DNA of 31,580 nucleotides from Eshraghiella sp964405265 (lineage in GTDB: Bacteria > Bacillota > Clostridia > Lachnospirales > Lachnospiraceae), in assembly GCA_964405265.1 (NCBI GenBank), contig CAYONC010000014.1, positions 1 through 31,580 of the forward strand. Direction: 5' to 3'. The notes under the pieces were generated by a model. It had not been told where the DNA came from and did not search any database. It worked only from the letters and a program-made list of their open reading frames with translations. Made by a program: the position numbers and the translations under genes. This document shows, piece by piece, positions 16,727 through 26,295 of this stretch. How positions within the stretch are numbered: the first letter of the stretch is position 1; each line of letters opens with the position of its first letter.

Positions 16727-17662
16727 TCAGAGCACCATTCTTGCCGCTCCGTATATTCCGGCACTGTTTCCGAGTGTCGCAAGCTTAACCGGTGTCTTTC
16801 TGCTTGCATGAAATGCTTTTTCCGCATATTTCTCTGATATAGCATCAATAAGAAAATTTCCTGCTTTGGACACTCCGCCTCCGATGACAAATATATCCGG
16901 ATCTATAACACATGAAATATGGCTCAATGCCGTTCCGAGATATTCACCTAATTTATTTACTGCCTTTATGGCAATGACATCTCCCGATTTTGCCGCATCA
17001 AACACGTCCTTTGCTGTAAATTTCTCCGTGTTTCTCAATACAGAAGGTATGCTTTCACTGCGTATAAGCTTTTTTGTTTCCTTCACAATTCCCGTTGCAG
17101 AAGCCACCTGCTCCAGGCATCCCTTTTTGCCGCAGCCGCAGGTTTCCGTTTCATCATATACAACCGGCATGTGTCCGATTTCTCCTGCTGCACCGTTCGT
17201 ACCTGTTATGATTCTGCCGTTCAGAATAACACCTCCGCCGACACCCGTTCCCAATGTTACCATTACAAGGTTGTCATAGCCTTTTCCGCCTCCCTGCCAT
17301 GCTTCTCCGAGTGCCGCAACATTCGCATCATTTCCTGCCTTAACTTCAAAGCCCGTCAGTTCGGACAAAATCTCTTCTACTGCCGTATCTCCCCATCCAA
17401 GATTCGCACAGCCTTTTACAATTCCTGCAGAGGTTACGGGACCCGGTACTCCGATTCCCACTCCCACCACGCTGTCTCTTTCAATGGCCGTGGTCTTAAT
17501 CTTATCATTTATTGACTCTGCTATATCGGAAAGAATATATTTTCCGTTTTCTTCTTTTCTTGTAGGAATTTCCCACTCCTCAAGCATTGCTCCTTCAACG
17601 GTAAAAATACCCATTTTTACCGTTGTTCCTCCAAGATCCACACCAAAACAAACTTTTCCCAT
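16727..17662 (-). CDS. glcK: ROK-family glucokinase
   Basis: This enzyme phosphorylates glucose with ATP, feeding sugar from non-PTS uptake or oligosaccharide breakdown into glycolysis. The 311 residues show the phosphate-1 motif FGVDLGGTTVKMGIF (6-20). The catalytic Asp112 lies in AGNDANVAALGE, and phosphate 2 is TLGTGVGGGVI. The ROK zinc site is EIGHMPV with CGCGKKGCLE (His164, Cys175, Cys177, Cys182). There is no N-terminal helix-turn-helix, so it is a kinase rather than a ROK repressor. Glucose specificity is inferred from the close fit to GlcK-type proteins. It lies 18 bases after hprK and 15 before murB. Confidence 0.9.
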   Translation of the reverse strand: MGKVCFGVDLGGTTVKMGIFTVEGAMLEEWEIPTRKEENGKYILSDIAESINDKIKTTAIERDSVVGVGIGVPGPVTSAGIVKGCANLGWGDTAVEEILSELTGFEVKAGNDANVAALGEAWQGGGKGYDNLVMVTLGTGVGGGVILNGRIITGTNGAAGEIGHMPVVYDETETCGCGKKGCLEQVASATGIVKETKKLIRSESIPSVLRNTEKFTAKDVFDAAKSGDVIAIKAVNKLGEYLGTALSHISCVIDPDIFVIGGGVSKAGNFLIDAISEKYAEKAFHASRKTPVKLATLGNSAGIYGAARMVL

Positions 17663-17680
17663 AATCCTCTTCTCCTGTTC

Positions 17681-18610
17681 CTAATCTCTTCTGTTGATAC
17701 TGTTCTGTACACGGTTATATAATTCTTTTGCCGCATTATATCCCATCTTCTTCTGTCGCCAGTTAACCGCTGCTGATTCAACTATTACGGCAAGGTTACG
17801 TCCCGGTCTTATCGGAAGATTATGACATACTATTTTATTACCGAGAATTTCCGTATATTCCTCTTCAAGCCCGAATCTGTCATACTCTTTTTCTTTATCC
17901 CAGTCTTCAAGATGAATCACCATGTCTATACCCTGTGTTTCTTTTACACTTTCAACACCGAACAGGGTTTTGACATCGACAATACCGATTCCTCTCAGCT
18001 CAATAAAATGCCTTGTTATTTCCGGTGCCGTACCGATAAGCGTTTCATCACTGACTTTTTTTATTTCAACCACATCATCCGTTACGAGTCTGTGGCCTCT
18101 CTTTATCAGTTCAAGAGCCGCCTCACTCTTTCCTATTCCGCTCTCACCCGTTATCAGTACGCCTTCACCATATACGTCCACCAGCACTCCGTGTATGGAT
18201 ATCGTAGGTGCGAGCTGAACTTTCATCCATCTGATGATTTCCGCCTCAAAGGATGATGTTACCTGTGATGACTGCAGAAGAGGTATTTTGTACTTTCTTG
18301 CTGCTTCCAGCATATATTCATCAGGATTCTCATTTCTGCAATATATTATGCATGGAATATTATATGACAGAAGTCTGTCATAGCGGTCCTTTTTTACTTC
18401 GTCTTCCATCTGTGCAATGTAGGCAGCCTCCACCCTTCCTATAATCTGGACCCTTTCATTGTCAAAATGGTCAAAAAATCCTGCAAGCTGGAGAGCCGGC
18501 CTGTTGATATCGGGGACGGTTACCTTCTTCATGGAAATGTCTATGTCCGGTGTTATAACCTTCAAATCCATTTTTTCTATTATTTTTTCAACCTTCAGTT
18601 CTTCGCTCAT
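17681..18610 (-). CDS. hprK: HPr kinase/phosphorylase
   Basis: HprK phosphorylates Ser46 of HPr and Crh when fructose-1,6-bisphosphate is high and removes the phosphate when Pi is high, which drives CcpA-dependent catabolite repression. The 309 residues comprise an N-terminal domain (about 1-130) and a C-terminal kinase domain. The latter has His140, Walker A GESGIGKSE (155-163), the Asp pair in TDDVVEI (178-179) and the signature ELRGIGIVDVKTLFGV (204-219). The C-terminal helix NAAKELYNRV is also typical. It is 15 bases after uvrC and 18 before glucokinase. Its likely target, the Crh-like protein, is encoded four genes downstream. Confidence 0.96.
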   Translation of the reverse strand: MSEELKVEKIIEKMDLKVITPDIDISMKKVTVPDINRPALQLAGFFDHFDNERVQIIGRVEAAYIAQMEDEVKKDRYDRLLSYNIPCIIYCRNENPDEYMLEAARKYKIPLLQSSQVTSSFEAEIIRWMKVQLAPTISIHGVLVDVYGEGVLITGESGIGKSEAALELIKRGHRLVTDDVVEIKKVSDETLIGTAPEITRHFIELRGIGIVDVKTLFGVESVKETQGIDMVIHLEDWDKEKEYDRFGLEEEYTEILGNKIVCHNLPIRPGRNLAVIVESAAVNWRQKKMGYNAAKELYNRVQNSINRRD

Positions 18611-18625
18611 GCATATGCCCCTTTC

Positions 18626-20458
18626 CTACTTAGAATGAAAAAATTGATATACTTTTTCTGCAGACCGTCTGTTCATTGACGGAGCTTTTTCAAGCTCCCT
18701 GACATCTGCATTTTTTACTGCTTCAATATTTTTAAAATACCGCATAAGCCCCCTGCGTCTTGCAGGTCCTATGCCTTCAATCTCATCCAGTATTGATTTC
18801 ACCTGCCCGCTGTTTCTTAAATTTCTATGAAATTCAACGGCAAATCTGTGGGCTTCATCCTGAATCCTTGTTATAAGCTTAAAGGCTTCACTGCGGGTGT
18901 CAATATCCGTCTCCCGTCCATTATACCACAGTGCCCTTGTCCTGTGATTATCGTCCTTAACCATTCCGCATACCGGAATGTCAAGATTAAGTTCCTCCAT
19001 TACCTCAAGTGCAACATTAACCTGTCCTTTTCCGCCATCCATCATAATAAGATCCGGTCTGGCATCAAAGCCTGTATCTCCCGTATGTGTAAGCCTTCTT
19101 GTAAGAACCTCCCGCATGGAAGCATAATCATCAGGTCCCTGCACGGTCTTAATTCTGAATTTACGGTAATCATTCCTTCGCGGACTGCCGTCGGTAAATA
19201 CTACCATAGAACCGACAGGCAGTGTTCCGCTTATGTTGGAAATGTCAAATGCCTCCATTCTGTGTATGTCCTTCAGTCCTGTAAGCTGCTCTATTTCTCT
19301 TACCGCTCCCGTTGTCCTTGCCTCTTCTTTGAGAATTTTATCCCGGTCCCTGTTCAGAACCATGAGTGCATTCTGTCCGGCAAGCTCAACAAGCTTTTCT
19401 TTCTGTCCTCTTTTGGGAATTTCAAATCTTACGGAATGTCCCGTTTTTTCTGATAACCATTCTGCAAGAAGACATACATCCTCCGGTTCCTCCTGAAGCA
19501 TTATACTGTGAGGTATATACGGAGTTCCAAGATAGTATTGCTTAATAAAATTTCCTATTATGTCTCCCACCGTTTCTTCTCCGGTGAGAACCATGTAATA
19601 ATGTTCTCTTCCTACCATTCTGCCGCCGCGCACGAAAAAAACCTGTACAACACAGTCTTTATGGTCCGCTGCTGCCGCAATAATGTCACGGTCCTGCATA
19701 TCGCTGCTTGTTATTTTCTGCTTCTGTGATATATACTTAACGCTTTCAAGCATGTCCCTGTACTCGGCGGCTTTCTCATAATCAAGCTTTTCAGATGCCT
19801 CATACATAAGTTTTTTAAGTTCAGACGTTATGCCGTTATATTTTCCTTCAAGGAATTCCACCGCACGGCTTACGGCATTTCCGTATTCTTCCTCTGACAC
19901 ATATCCCTGACATGCTCCGCTGCACTTACCGATATGGTAATTAAGACACGGTCTTTCCCTGCCTATATCTCTCGGCAGACTGCGTCTGCAGGTTCTTAAC
20001 CCATACGTCCTGTTCAAAAGCTCTATAATGTCATTCACGGCTTTTTTGCTTGTATACGGTCCAAAATACCGGCTTTTGTCCTTTTTCATCTCCCTGTCGG
20101 CGACAATTCTCGGATACTTTTCTCCCATCGTTATTTTGATGAACGGATAGGTCTTGTCATCCTTCAGCATGGTATTATATCTCGGTCTGTGGAGCTTTAT
20201 GAGATTGCACTCAAGCACAAGCGCCTCAAGCTCCGAATCGGTTATTATATATTCAAATCTCTGTACGTTGGATACCATCTGCCTTATCTTGGAGCTGTGA
20301 TTTCTTGAAGACTGAAAATACTGTTTTACCCTGTTTTTTAAATTAACAGCCTTCCCTACATAGATTATTTCATCCGAAGAATCATGCATTATGTATACTC
20401 CCGGTCTGTCAGGAAGCTTCTTAAGTTCTTTTTCTATGTCAAAAAAACCGTCGTACAC
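18626..20458 (-). CDS. uvrC: Excinuclease ABC subunit C
   Basis: UvrC makes the two incisions on either side of a DNA lesion in nucleotide excision repair, after UvrA and UvrB. The 610 residues begin with the GIY-YIG nuclease domain (PGVYIM to IIYVGKA, residues 19-37) for the 3' cut. A four-Cys cluster follows (Cys157, Cys171, Cys179, Cys183), matching the reported iron-sulfur site. The UVR motif that contacts UvrB is SEKLDYEKAAEYRDML (about 225-240). The RNase H-like nuclease domain has EAFDISNISGT and DLIMMDGGKGQ for the 5' cut, and tandem helix-hairpin-helix motifs end the protein. AAGGAG precedes the ATG. Confidence 0.96.
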   Translation of the reverse strand: MYDGFFDIEKELKKLPDRPGVYIMHDSSDEIIYVGKAVNLKNRVKQYFQSSRNHSSKIRQMVSNVQRFEYIITDSELEALVLECNLIKLHRPRYNTMLKDDKTYPFIKITMGEKYPRIVADREMKKDKSRYFGPYTSKKAVNDIIELLNRTYGLRTCRRSLPRDIGRERPCLNYHIGKCSGACQGYVSEEEYGNAVSRAVEFLEGKYNGITSELKKLMYEASEKLDYEKAAEYRDMLESVKYISQKQKITSSDMQDRDIIAAAADHKDCVVQVFFVRGGRMVGREHYYMVLTGEETVGDIIGNFIKQYYLGTPYIPHSIMLQEEPEDVCLLAEWLSEKTGHSVRFEIPKRGQKEKLVELAGQNALMVLNRDRDKILKEEARTTGAVREIEQLTGLKDIHRMEAFDISNISGTLPVGSMVVFTDGSPRRNDYRKFRIKTVQGPDDYASMREVLTRRLTHTGDTGFDARPDLIMMDGGKGQVNVALEVMEELNLDIPVCGMVKDDNHRTRALWYNGRETDIDTRSEAFKLITRIQDEAHRFAVEFHRNLRNSGQVKSILDEIEGIGPARRRGLMRYFKNIEAVKNADVRELEKAPSMNRRSAEKVYQFFHSK

Positions 20459-20468
20459 AACATTCTCC

Positions 20469-21404
20469 TTACCTGTAATTAAAAGCCGCCTTTTCGGAAT
20501 ACCTTTCCATCTTGTTTATATCCTCCGTACTGAGCCCGAGCCTGTCAGTGCACAGACGCATTTCTTTTTCCTTATCAGTACCGCTTACCGTCATGTTATC
20601 CGTATTCAGCGTTGCCATTATGCCATTATCAAGAAGCGTTTTCAGGGGATATTCCTCATACGACGCATACACGCCTGTCTGCATGTTGCTTGTAGGACAT
20701 ACTTCAATGGGAATTTCCTTAGCTGCCAGATATTCCATGAGTTTCTTATCTTCCGCACATCTTATTCCATGCCCTATTCTTGATGCACCAAAAGAAAGCG
20801 CCTTCCATATACTCTCAGGTCCTGCCGCTTCGCCTGCGTGAACCGTAAACGGTATATCGTACTTCCGGGCTTCCTTAAAGATTTCTTCATACATATCCGT
20901 CGGATAAAGGCCTTCTGCCCCCGCAAGGTCTATGGCACATACTTTTCTGCCGTAATATTTTGCCGCACATCTTACAACCGAAAGATTGTCTTTATCGGAA
21001 GCACCTCTCATACAGCACAGAATAAGTTCCAGTTTTATGCCTGCTGCCTTTTCTGCCTGCACTATTCCTTCAGCTACCGCTTCCGTAACCGCTTCAACCG
21101 TAAGTCCTTCCTTTGTCGAAAGTGCAGGTGCAAAGCGTATCTCGCCATAAGTAATCTTTTTTTCTGCCAGACATTTTCCTAATTCCAATGCACATCGTAC
21201 TATTTCATCTGTTCTCTGCATGACCGATAACGGAATGTCAAAGCATTTGAGATATTCATTAAGATTTCTGCATTGAGAGGATACACGCATGGCAGTCTCC
21301 AGCTCACTAATAGATGTAAATCTATTAATATTTCTCTTATCAAGCAGTTCACGGACCGTTTCCGGTCTTAATGACCCGTCAAGATGAAGGTGCAAATCAA
21401 TCAT
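20469..21404 (-). CDS. add: Adenosine deaminase
   Basis: This enzyme deaminates adenosine to inosine in purine salvage. The 311 residues form a zinc amidohydrolase barrel with metal ligands His5 and His7 (DLHLHLDGSL). The catalytic segments HAGEAAGP, RIGHGIRC, CPTSNMQTGV and LNTDNMTVSGT are all present; the last supplies the final Asp. It starts inside the end of ftsH (eight-base overlap) with only a weak purine-rich ribosome site, so it may depend on translational coupling. It ends 10 bases before uvrC. Confidence 0.93.
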   Translation of the reverse strand: MIDLHLHLDGSLRPETVRELLDKRNINRFTSISELETAMRVSSQCRNLNEYLKCFDIPLSVMQRTDEIVRCALELGKCLAEKKITYGEIRFAPALSTKEGLTVEAVTEAVAEGIVQAEKAAGIKLELILCCMRGASDKDNLSVVRCAAKYYGRKVCAIDLAGAEGLYPTDMYEEIFKEARKYDIPFTVHAGEAAGPESIWKALSFGASRIGHGIRCAEDKKLMEYLAAKEIPIEVCPTSNMQTGVYASYEEYPLKTLLDNGIMATLNTDNMTVSGTDKEKEMRLCTDRLGLSTEDINKMERYSEKAAFNYR

Positions 21405-23316
21405 TACTGCTTTCTTCTTTCATTGAATTAACTATATCCATAAATTCTTTTCCCGTAATGCTTTCTTTTTCCAGAAGATATTCCGCAACTTTATGGAGCG
21501 TTTTCGTATTTTCCCGTAAAATCTTCTTCGTATTCTCATAAAATTTCTTAATCATTACGGTTACTTCTTCATCAACCGCCGCTGCCGTTTTTTCCGAGCA
21601 GTTAAGAGACGTATGTCCGTCAAGGTATTTGCTCTCCACGGTTTCATAGCTTACGGGTCCGAGATTATCCGACATACCATACTGGCTTATCATGGTTCTT
21701 GCTATTTTGGTTGCCCTCTCAATATCGTTGGCAGCTCCCGTTGTAACGGTGTCAAAAATAATTTCCTCTGCAGCACGTCCCCCTAACAGCGTGAGTATTC
21801 TCGATTCAAGCTCGGTTTTCTTATAGAGGTATTTTTCTTCCTCCGGGACCTGCATCGTATATCCAAGAGAACCCATGGTTCTCGGTACTATCGTTATTTT
21901 CTGCACCGGTTCGGTATTTTTGGTAAGTGCCGTAACAAGTGCGTGTCCCACCTCATGGTATGCCACCATCTTCTTCTCTTCGCTGCCGAGTATGCGGTCT
22001 TTTTTCTCTTTTCCTGCAATCACCACTTCTACCGATTCAAACAGGTCAGCCTGTGTAACGGCTTTCCTTTTATTCTTCACGGCATTAATTGCAGCCTCAT
22101 TGATTATATTGGCAAGATCGGAACCGACTGCTCCGGCAGTTGCAAGTGCAATCGCCTCAAGGTCAACCGTATCATCCATCAGCACATCCTTGGAATGTAC
22201 GCGCAGCGTCTCAATTCTTCCCTTCAAATCCGGTTTATCAACAATAATACGTCTGTCAAATCTGCCCGGTCTTAACAATGCCTTGTCAAGCACCTCAGGT
22301 CTGTTGGTTGCGGCAAGTATGAGAACACCCTTGGATGAATCAAAACCGTCCATCTCAGCAAGAAGCTGGTTGAGTGTCTGTTCCCTCTCATCATTTCCGC
22401 CAAACCTGGAATCCCTGCTTTTTCCTATGGCATCTATTTCATCTATAAATATAATACACGGTGCAGACTGCTGTGCCTGCTTAAAAAGGTCTCTTACCCT
22501 TGACGCACCCACACCTACAAACATTTCAACAAAATCAGAGCCTGAAAGTGAAAAGAACGGAACTCCCGCTTCTCCGGCAACTGCCTTCGCAAGAAGTGTC
22601 TTACCCGTTCCCGGAGGTCCGACAAGCAGTGCCCCCTTCGGAAGTTTGGCACCTATTGCAACATACTTTGAAGGATTATGCAAAAAATCAACTATCTCCT
22701 TAACGGATTCCTTCGCTTCGTCCTGTCCTGCCACATCCTTAAAGGTTACTCCGGTCTTCTGTTCCATATATACCTTGGCATTACTCTTGCCGACGCCCAT
22801 CATGCCGCCGCTTTTTGCAATTTTTCTCATTACAAAGCCAAGCAGGAAATATATAAGCACAAACGGAAGAATGTATACAAGAATGAAATCCATTATGGAC
22901 GAACCCTTGTCTTCTATTCTTGCAGACATCTCTATTCCTTCTGCCTTAAGGGTTTTAAAGACTTCCTCATCATATATATATCCCGTATAATACTCTACGG
23001 TGATGCCGCTCTGCGGCTGTTCTTTAGGTATTATAATTATCGTGTCGGATGTATATTCAACGGATTCTATTGCCTTTTCCTCTATAAGTTCAAGAAATCT
23101 TGTATAGCTTATTTCCTTGGATGTGGCATTGCGTACACAGCTTTTTAAGAATGTCGCACCGAAATAAGTAATGATTAATGCTGCTATAATCACTACCAGA
23201 ACCTGGTTAAACTTAGGTCCTTTTTTATTATTGTTGTTATTGTTGCTTCCGCCGTTATCCCGCCTGCTTCCGTTATTGGGATAACTGCCCTTTTCGTCAT
23301 AACCCGGATTATTCAT
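21397..23316 (-). CDS. ftsH: ATP-dependent zinc metalloprotease FtsH
   Basis: This membrane-anchored AAA+ protease degrades membrane and regulatory proteins. Of 639 residues, the first 35 are polar with a six-Asn run (25-30). Membrane helices lie at about 37-57 and 141-163, enclosing the extracytoplasmic domain. The AAA domain has Walker A GPPGTGKT (233-240), Walker B IIFIDEID (288-295), the pore loop FVEMFVGVGASRVR and arginine fingers in RPGRFDRR. The zinc site is HEVGH (454-458), with Val where Ala is usual, and the third ligand lies in GAANDIERA. AAGGAG precedes the ATG. It is the first gene of the long unit leading to murB. Confidence 0.97.
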   Translation of the reverse strand: MNNPGYDEKGSYPNNGSRRDNGGSNNNNNNKKGPKFNQVLVVIIAALIITYFGATFLKSCVRNATSKEISYTRFLELIEEKAIESVEYTSDTIIIIPKEQPQSGITVEYYTGYIYDEEVFKTLKAEGIEMSARIEDKGSSIMDFILVYILPFVLIYFLLGFVMRKIAKSGGMMGVGKSNAKVYMEQKTGVTFKDVAGQDEAKESVKEIVDFLHNPSKYVAIGAKLPKGALLVGPPGTGKTLLAKAVAGEAGVPFFSLSGSDFVEMFVGVGASRVRDLFKQAQQSAPCIIFIDEIDAIGKSRDSRFGGNDEREQTLNQLLAEMDGFDSSKGVLILAATNRPEVLDKALLRPGRFDRRIIVDKPDLKGRIETLRVHSKDVLMDDTVDLEAIALATAGAVGSDLANIINEAAINAVKNKRKAVTQADLFESVEVVIAGKEKKDRILGSEEKKMVAYHEVGHALVTALTKNTEPVQKITIVPRTMGSLGYTMQVPEEEKYLYKKTELESRILTLLGGRAAEEIIFDTVTTGAANDIERATKIARTMISQYGMSDNLGPVSYETVESKYLDGHTSLNCSEKTAAAVDEEVTVMIKKFYENTKKILRENTKTLHKVAEYLLEKESITGKEFMDIVNSMKEESSND

Positions 23317-23362
23317 TGGTAATCTCCTTCTGATTTACTGACCTGATTCCTATACTCTACTA

Positions 23363-23391
23363 ATTATAGTAATTTATACAATATAAATCAA
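23363..23391 (-). promoter_or_regulatory. Promoter for the ftsH unit
   Basis: On the minus strand, TTGATT (23386-23391) stands exactly 17 bases before a perfect TATAAT (23363-23368). The leader before the ftsH ATG is about 40 bases. It is divergent from the flippase promoter 17 bases away. Confidence 0.8.
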
Positions 23392-23407
23392 TAAATTATT
23401 TTTTTGA

Positions 23408-23436
23408 TTGAAAAAAAGCAATACTAAGGTTATAGT
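23408..23436 (+). promoter_or_regulatory. Promoter for the MurJ-like flippase gene
   Basis: TTGAAA (23408-23413) stands 17 bases before TATAGT (23431-23436); each hexamer matches consensus at five of six positions. Because this -35 covers the first possible TTG codon at 23408, that codon would not be transcribed, which supports the TTG start at 23468. Confidence 0.75.
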
Positions 23437-23467
23437 AAATATGATTATTTATTCAGGAGAAAAAAAA

Positions 23468-25096
23468 TTGGCTAAAAGCAACAATTCCGGCAACAACATA
23501 ATAAAACAGGGCTCAATTCTTGCGGCAGCTTCCGTAATTTCAAGAATCATCGGTATGCTGTACAGGAGCCCCATGTCTGCTGCAATAGGTGATGAGGGCA
23601 ACGCACTTTACAGCTTTGCATTTGAGATATACTCCATTGCACTCATTCTTTCTTCATACAGCATGCCCCTTGCGGTATCTAAGCTTCTGTCAGGCAGATT
23701 CGCACGAAGAGAATACAAAAACGGCATGAAGATTTTATATTTTTCCATGGTTTTTTCCATCGTATCCGGTACGATAATGATGCTTCTCATATTTTTCGGT
23801 GCAGGTCTTATCGAGAACCTGTCCGGCTACGCCGGTGTCAGAACTCCTCTCCGCATGCTTGCACCCACAATACTTCTTGTTGCAATAGCCGGTACTCTCC
23901 GCGGTTTTTTCCAGAGCCGTTCAACGATGATGCCTACCGCTGTATCACAGCTTATTGAACAGATTGTAAATGCCGTTGTAAGTATTGCTGCCGCATTTAT
24001 TTTTGTCCATATATTTACCTCCGGCAACGATAAAGCAAGGTGGGGTGCGGCCGGCGGAACACTCGGAACACTTTTCGGAGCAGTTTCAAGTGTCTGCTTT
24101 CTGATTTTCCTGTATACAATTTATAAACCCCGTATGATGAAGCACATAAGTCACGATACAACAGGGCTTACCCTTACCACTCCCGAAATCGTAAAATCAC
24201 TTTTTTACACCATAATTCCAATAATACTCAGCCAGACGGTCTATCAAGCAATCGGTGTAATAGATGGTTTTATGTTCGGCAATATGTATGAAGGAGAAGC
24301 AAAGTCTGTCCTCTACGGAATATACAGTTCAAAATACCGTTTAATGGTTAATGTACCCAATGCAATCTCTTCCGCACTTGCATCATCCATGATACCTACA
24401 CTGGTTTCCCTTTTTACGCTTGGAAAACTGTATGAATTTAAAGAGAGGCTTGCGTCAACCATAAAATTCAACATGATTATTGCATTTCCTTGTGCAATGG
24501 GCCTTTCCGCACTTTCTACGCGTATAATGATACTTCTCTTTCCGACAACCGAAACGGTCATATCCGGTAAGATGCTGTTGTTCGGTTCAATAGCCGTTGT
24601 TTTTTATGCTTTATCCACGGCAACCAATGCCGCCCTTCAGGGCATGGATAAAATGAGGGCACCCGTTATTCATGCATCAGTGTCACTTGCAATTCACGTT
24701 GTGTTAATGATTGTCCTTCTGAAATTTACAGGTTTAGGAGCTTTCGCACTCGTAATAGGCAACATAACCTATCCTCTCGTAATATGCATACTTAACTGGA
24801 TAGCCATAAGCCGTCTGCATTACCGTCAGGAGATTCTTACCACGTTCCTTGTTCCTGCCGGTGCATCAGTAATCATGTGGATAGTGATATATCTGCTGAA
24901 TCTGGCATCAGACAGACTGCTGCCGTCAGGATACGTCGTAAATGCCATCATTACCGTATTTCTCATTCTAATCGGTGTAATAGTATACTTTTTCTTCATA
25001 TTCGTATTTAAAGGACTTACGAGAGAAGAGCTTCGTGAATTTCCGATGGGTACAAAAATCATAAAGCTTGCAGATAAATTCAGATTATTAAAGTAA
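23468..25096 (+). CDS. MurJ/YtgP/SpoVB-like polysaccharide or lipid flippase
   Basis: This is a polytopic membrane protein of the MOP superfamily, with about 14 hydrophobic segments over 542 residues. I set the start at the TTG at 23468, eight bases after AGGAG; the longer reading begins inside the -35 of its own promoter. The N-terminal IIKQGSILAAASVISRIIGM and IGDEGNALYSFAFEIYSIAL are typical of the YtgP/SpoVB group, whose members flip lipid II or serve spore cortex synthesis. Which role applies is undecided; MurJ function is plausible. It stands alone on the plus strand, divergent from ftsH, and ends at a hairpin shared with the convergent FliB gene. Confidence 0.85.
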   Translation: MAKSNNSGNNIIKQGSILAAASVISRIIGMLYRSPMSAAIGDEGNALYSFAFEIYSIALILSSYSMPLAVSKLLSGRFARREYKNGMKILYFSMVFSIVSGTIMMLLIFFGAGLIENLSGYAGVRTPLRMLAPTILLVAIAGTLRGFFQSRSTMMPTAVSQLIEQIVNAVVSIAAAFIFVHIFTSGNDKARWGAAGGTLGTLFGAVSSVCFLIFLYTIYKPRMMKHISHDTTGLTLTTPEIVKSLFYTIIPIILSQTVYQAIGVIDGFMFGNMYEGEAKSVLYGIYSSKYRLMVNVPNAISSALASSMIPTLVSLFTLGKLYEFKERLASTIKFNMIIAFPCAMGLSALSTRIMILLFPTTETVISGKMLLFGSIAVVFYALSTATNAALQGMDKMRAPVIHASVSLAIHVVLMIVLLKFTGLGAFALVIGNITYPLVICILNWIAISRLHYRQEILTTFLVPAGASVIMWIVIYLLNLASDRLLPSGYVVNAIITVFLILIGVIVYFFFIFVFKGLTREELREFPMGTKIIKLADKFRLLK

Positions 25097-25098
25097 AC

Positions 25099-25134
25099 AA
25101 CAGCCGTCAGGAACATATGCTCCGGACGGCTGTT
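25099..25134. terminator. Bidirectional hairpin between flippase and FliB genes
   Basis: A perfect 10-bp stem (25099-25108 with 25125-25134) lies between the two convergent stop codons, with an inner GGA/TCC pairing in the loop. T-tracts are weak on both sides, so it may act as a two-way terminator of moderate strength or as a 3'-end stabiliser. Confidence 0.65.
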
Positions 25135-25140
25135 ATCATA

Positions 25141-26295
25141 TTACATATTGTTATATTGAAGCAGATTCACGATTTTTTTAGGTATGAAGCTTCTCTTCTT
25201 TGAGAAAATCCTGCATAAGCCGTTAAAATTTTCTTCTGAATGTTCAACCTCCCTTGAATACAGATGCGCTATGTCAATCCGGCTTTCAAAATCCAGTGTC
25301 TTTCCGTTTCCGTTCCACACGCCTGCATCACACTGGCATATGACAAGCGTGCTTATGATTCCCATTTTAACCTTGGTAATAACGTCTCTGTCAAAGACAC
25401 CTTTCATAAAATATCTGTATATAAAATATGTTATGATGTTTTCATATTCATATTCGCAGTCCGCATTATATGTCAGGAAACCTTTCATCACGCTTTCAAA
25501 ATCACCATTGTACATACTTTCATAAAGCATGTCTATCATTACCGGCCATTCTCTCTTTATTATCACCTGTTTTAAATATGCATAGAATATTTTTTTATAT
25601 CCGTCGGCAATATCCGACGGTGCCGTTTTTTCTTCATGAACGGCACTGATACAGTCATTCATGTACTCTGCGGTATATTTCTCCGTTACCTTCCGCATAT
25701 CCGCCGGTTTTTTAATTTTCTCCTGTAAATCAGCGGCATAATACATTAAAAGCGTCATCCTGTCCCATATGCTCCTGTTTCTGTCCGCAACGATTCCAAA
25801 AGCTTTTCCCCTTGCCTCTGCAAGAGCATAAAACAAGTCTGCATCAATGCTGTTAAGCGACGGGTGAAGCCCGCTGTCTTCATATTCCTTAAATGATGGT
25901 GTTCTGTTTTCCTTAAGAATCAGTTCTGCGGCAGTTTTGCATGACAGGGCTATTCCCGTTTCTTTAAGGTTCCCGAATTCTTCCGTATATCTTGGATATC
26001 TGTCACAGGTCACGCACAGAGCCTCCTCTCCTAATTCTGCATACAAATCGCACAGATTATCTGCATTAAGAAACGGACATCTGCCATCCGGTCTTATTTC
26101 AAACCGCCCTTCTTCTCCCTTTTTTCCTTCTCTCATAACGGATTTAAGACGTTCTCCAATCTGGCCCTTAACCGTTTTATAATATTCATAGGATGCATCA
26201 TCCACGTCAACCTGCCAGCCTGCACAGCAGGTATCCGTACATTCCGACGCTATACACTTAAAATTTTCATAATAATCCGGTATCCTTACTCTCAT
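25141..26295 (-). CDS. FliB-type lysine N-methylase family protein
   Basis: This belongs to the Cys-rich FliB family, named for flagellin lysine N-methylation in Salmonella. Eight Cys lie in the first 100 residues (14, 19, 23, 24, 73, 82, 94, 97), in CTDTCCAGWQVDVDD and GRCPFLNADNLCDLY with CVTCDRYPR, the family hallmark and a plausible metal or Fe-S site. The other 280 residues are mostly helical. The length of 384 is typical. No flagellin gene is nearby, so the true substrate is unknown; many FliB-like proteins occur in non-motile Firmicutes. It overlaps the MCP-like gene by four bases (ATGA), which implies coupled translation. Confidence 0.82.
   Translation of the reverse strand: MRVRIPDYYENFKCIASECTDTCCAGWQVDVDDASYEYYKTVKGQIGERLKSVMREGKKGEEGRFEIRPDGRCPFLNADNLCDLYAELGEEALCVTCDRYPRYTEEFGNLKETGIALSCKTAAELILKENRTPSFKEYEDSGLHPSLNSIDADLFYALAEARGKAFGIVADRNRSIWDRMTLLMYYAADLQEKIKKPADMRKVTEKYTAEYMNDCISAVHEEKTAPSDIADGYKKIFYAYLKQVIIKREWPVMIDMLYESMYNGDFESVMKGFLTYNADCEYEYENIITYFIYRYFMKGVFDRDVITKVKMGIISTLVICQCDAGVWNGNGKTLDFESRIDIAHLYSREVEHSEENFNGLCRIFSKKRSFIPKKIVNLLQYNNM

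Noticed and set aside
21875..22990. 371-codon plus-strand open frame
   Set aside because: It lies wholly antisense to the conserved AAA and protease domains of ftsH and has shadow-like composition.
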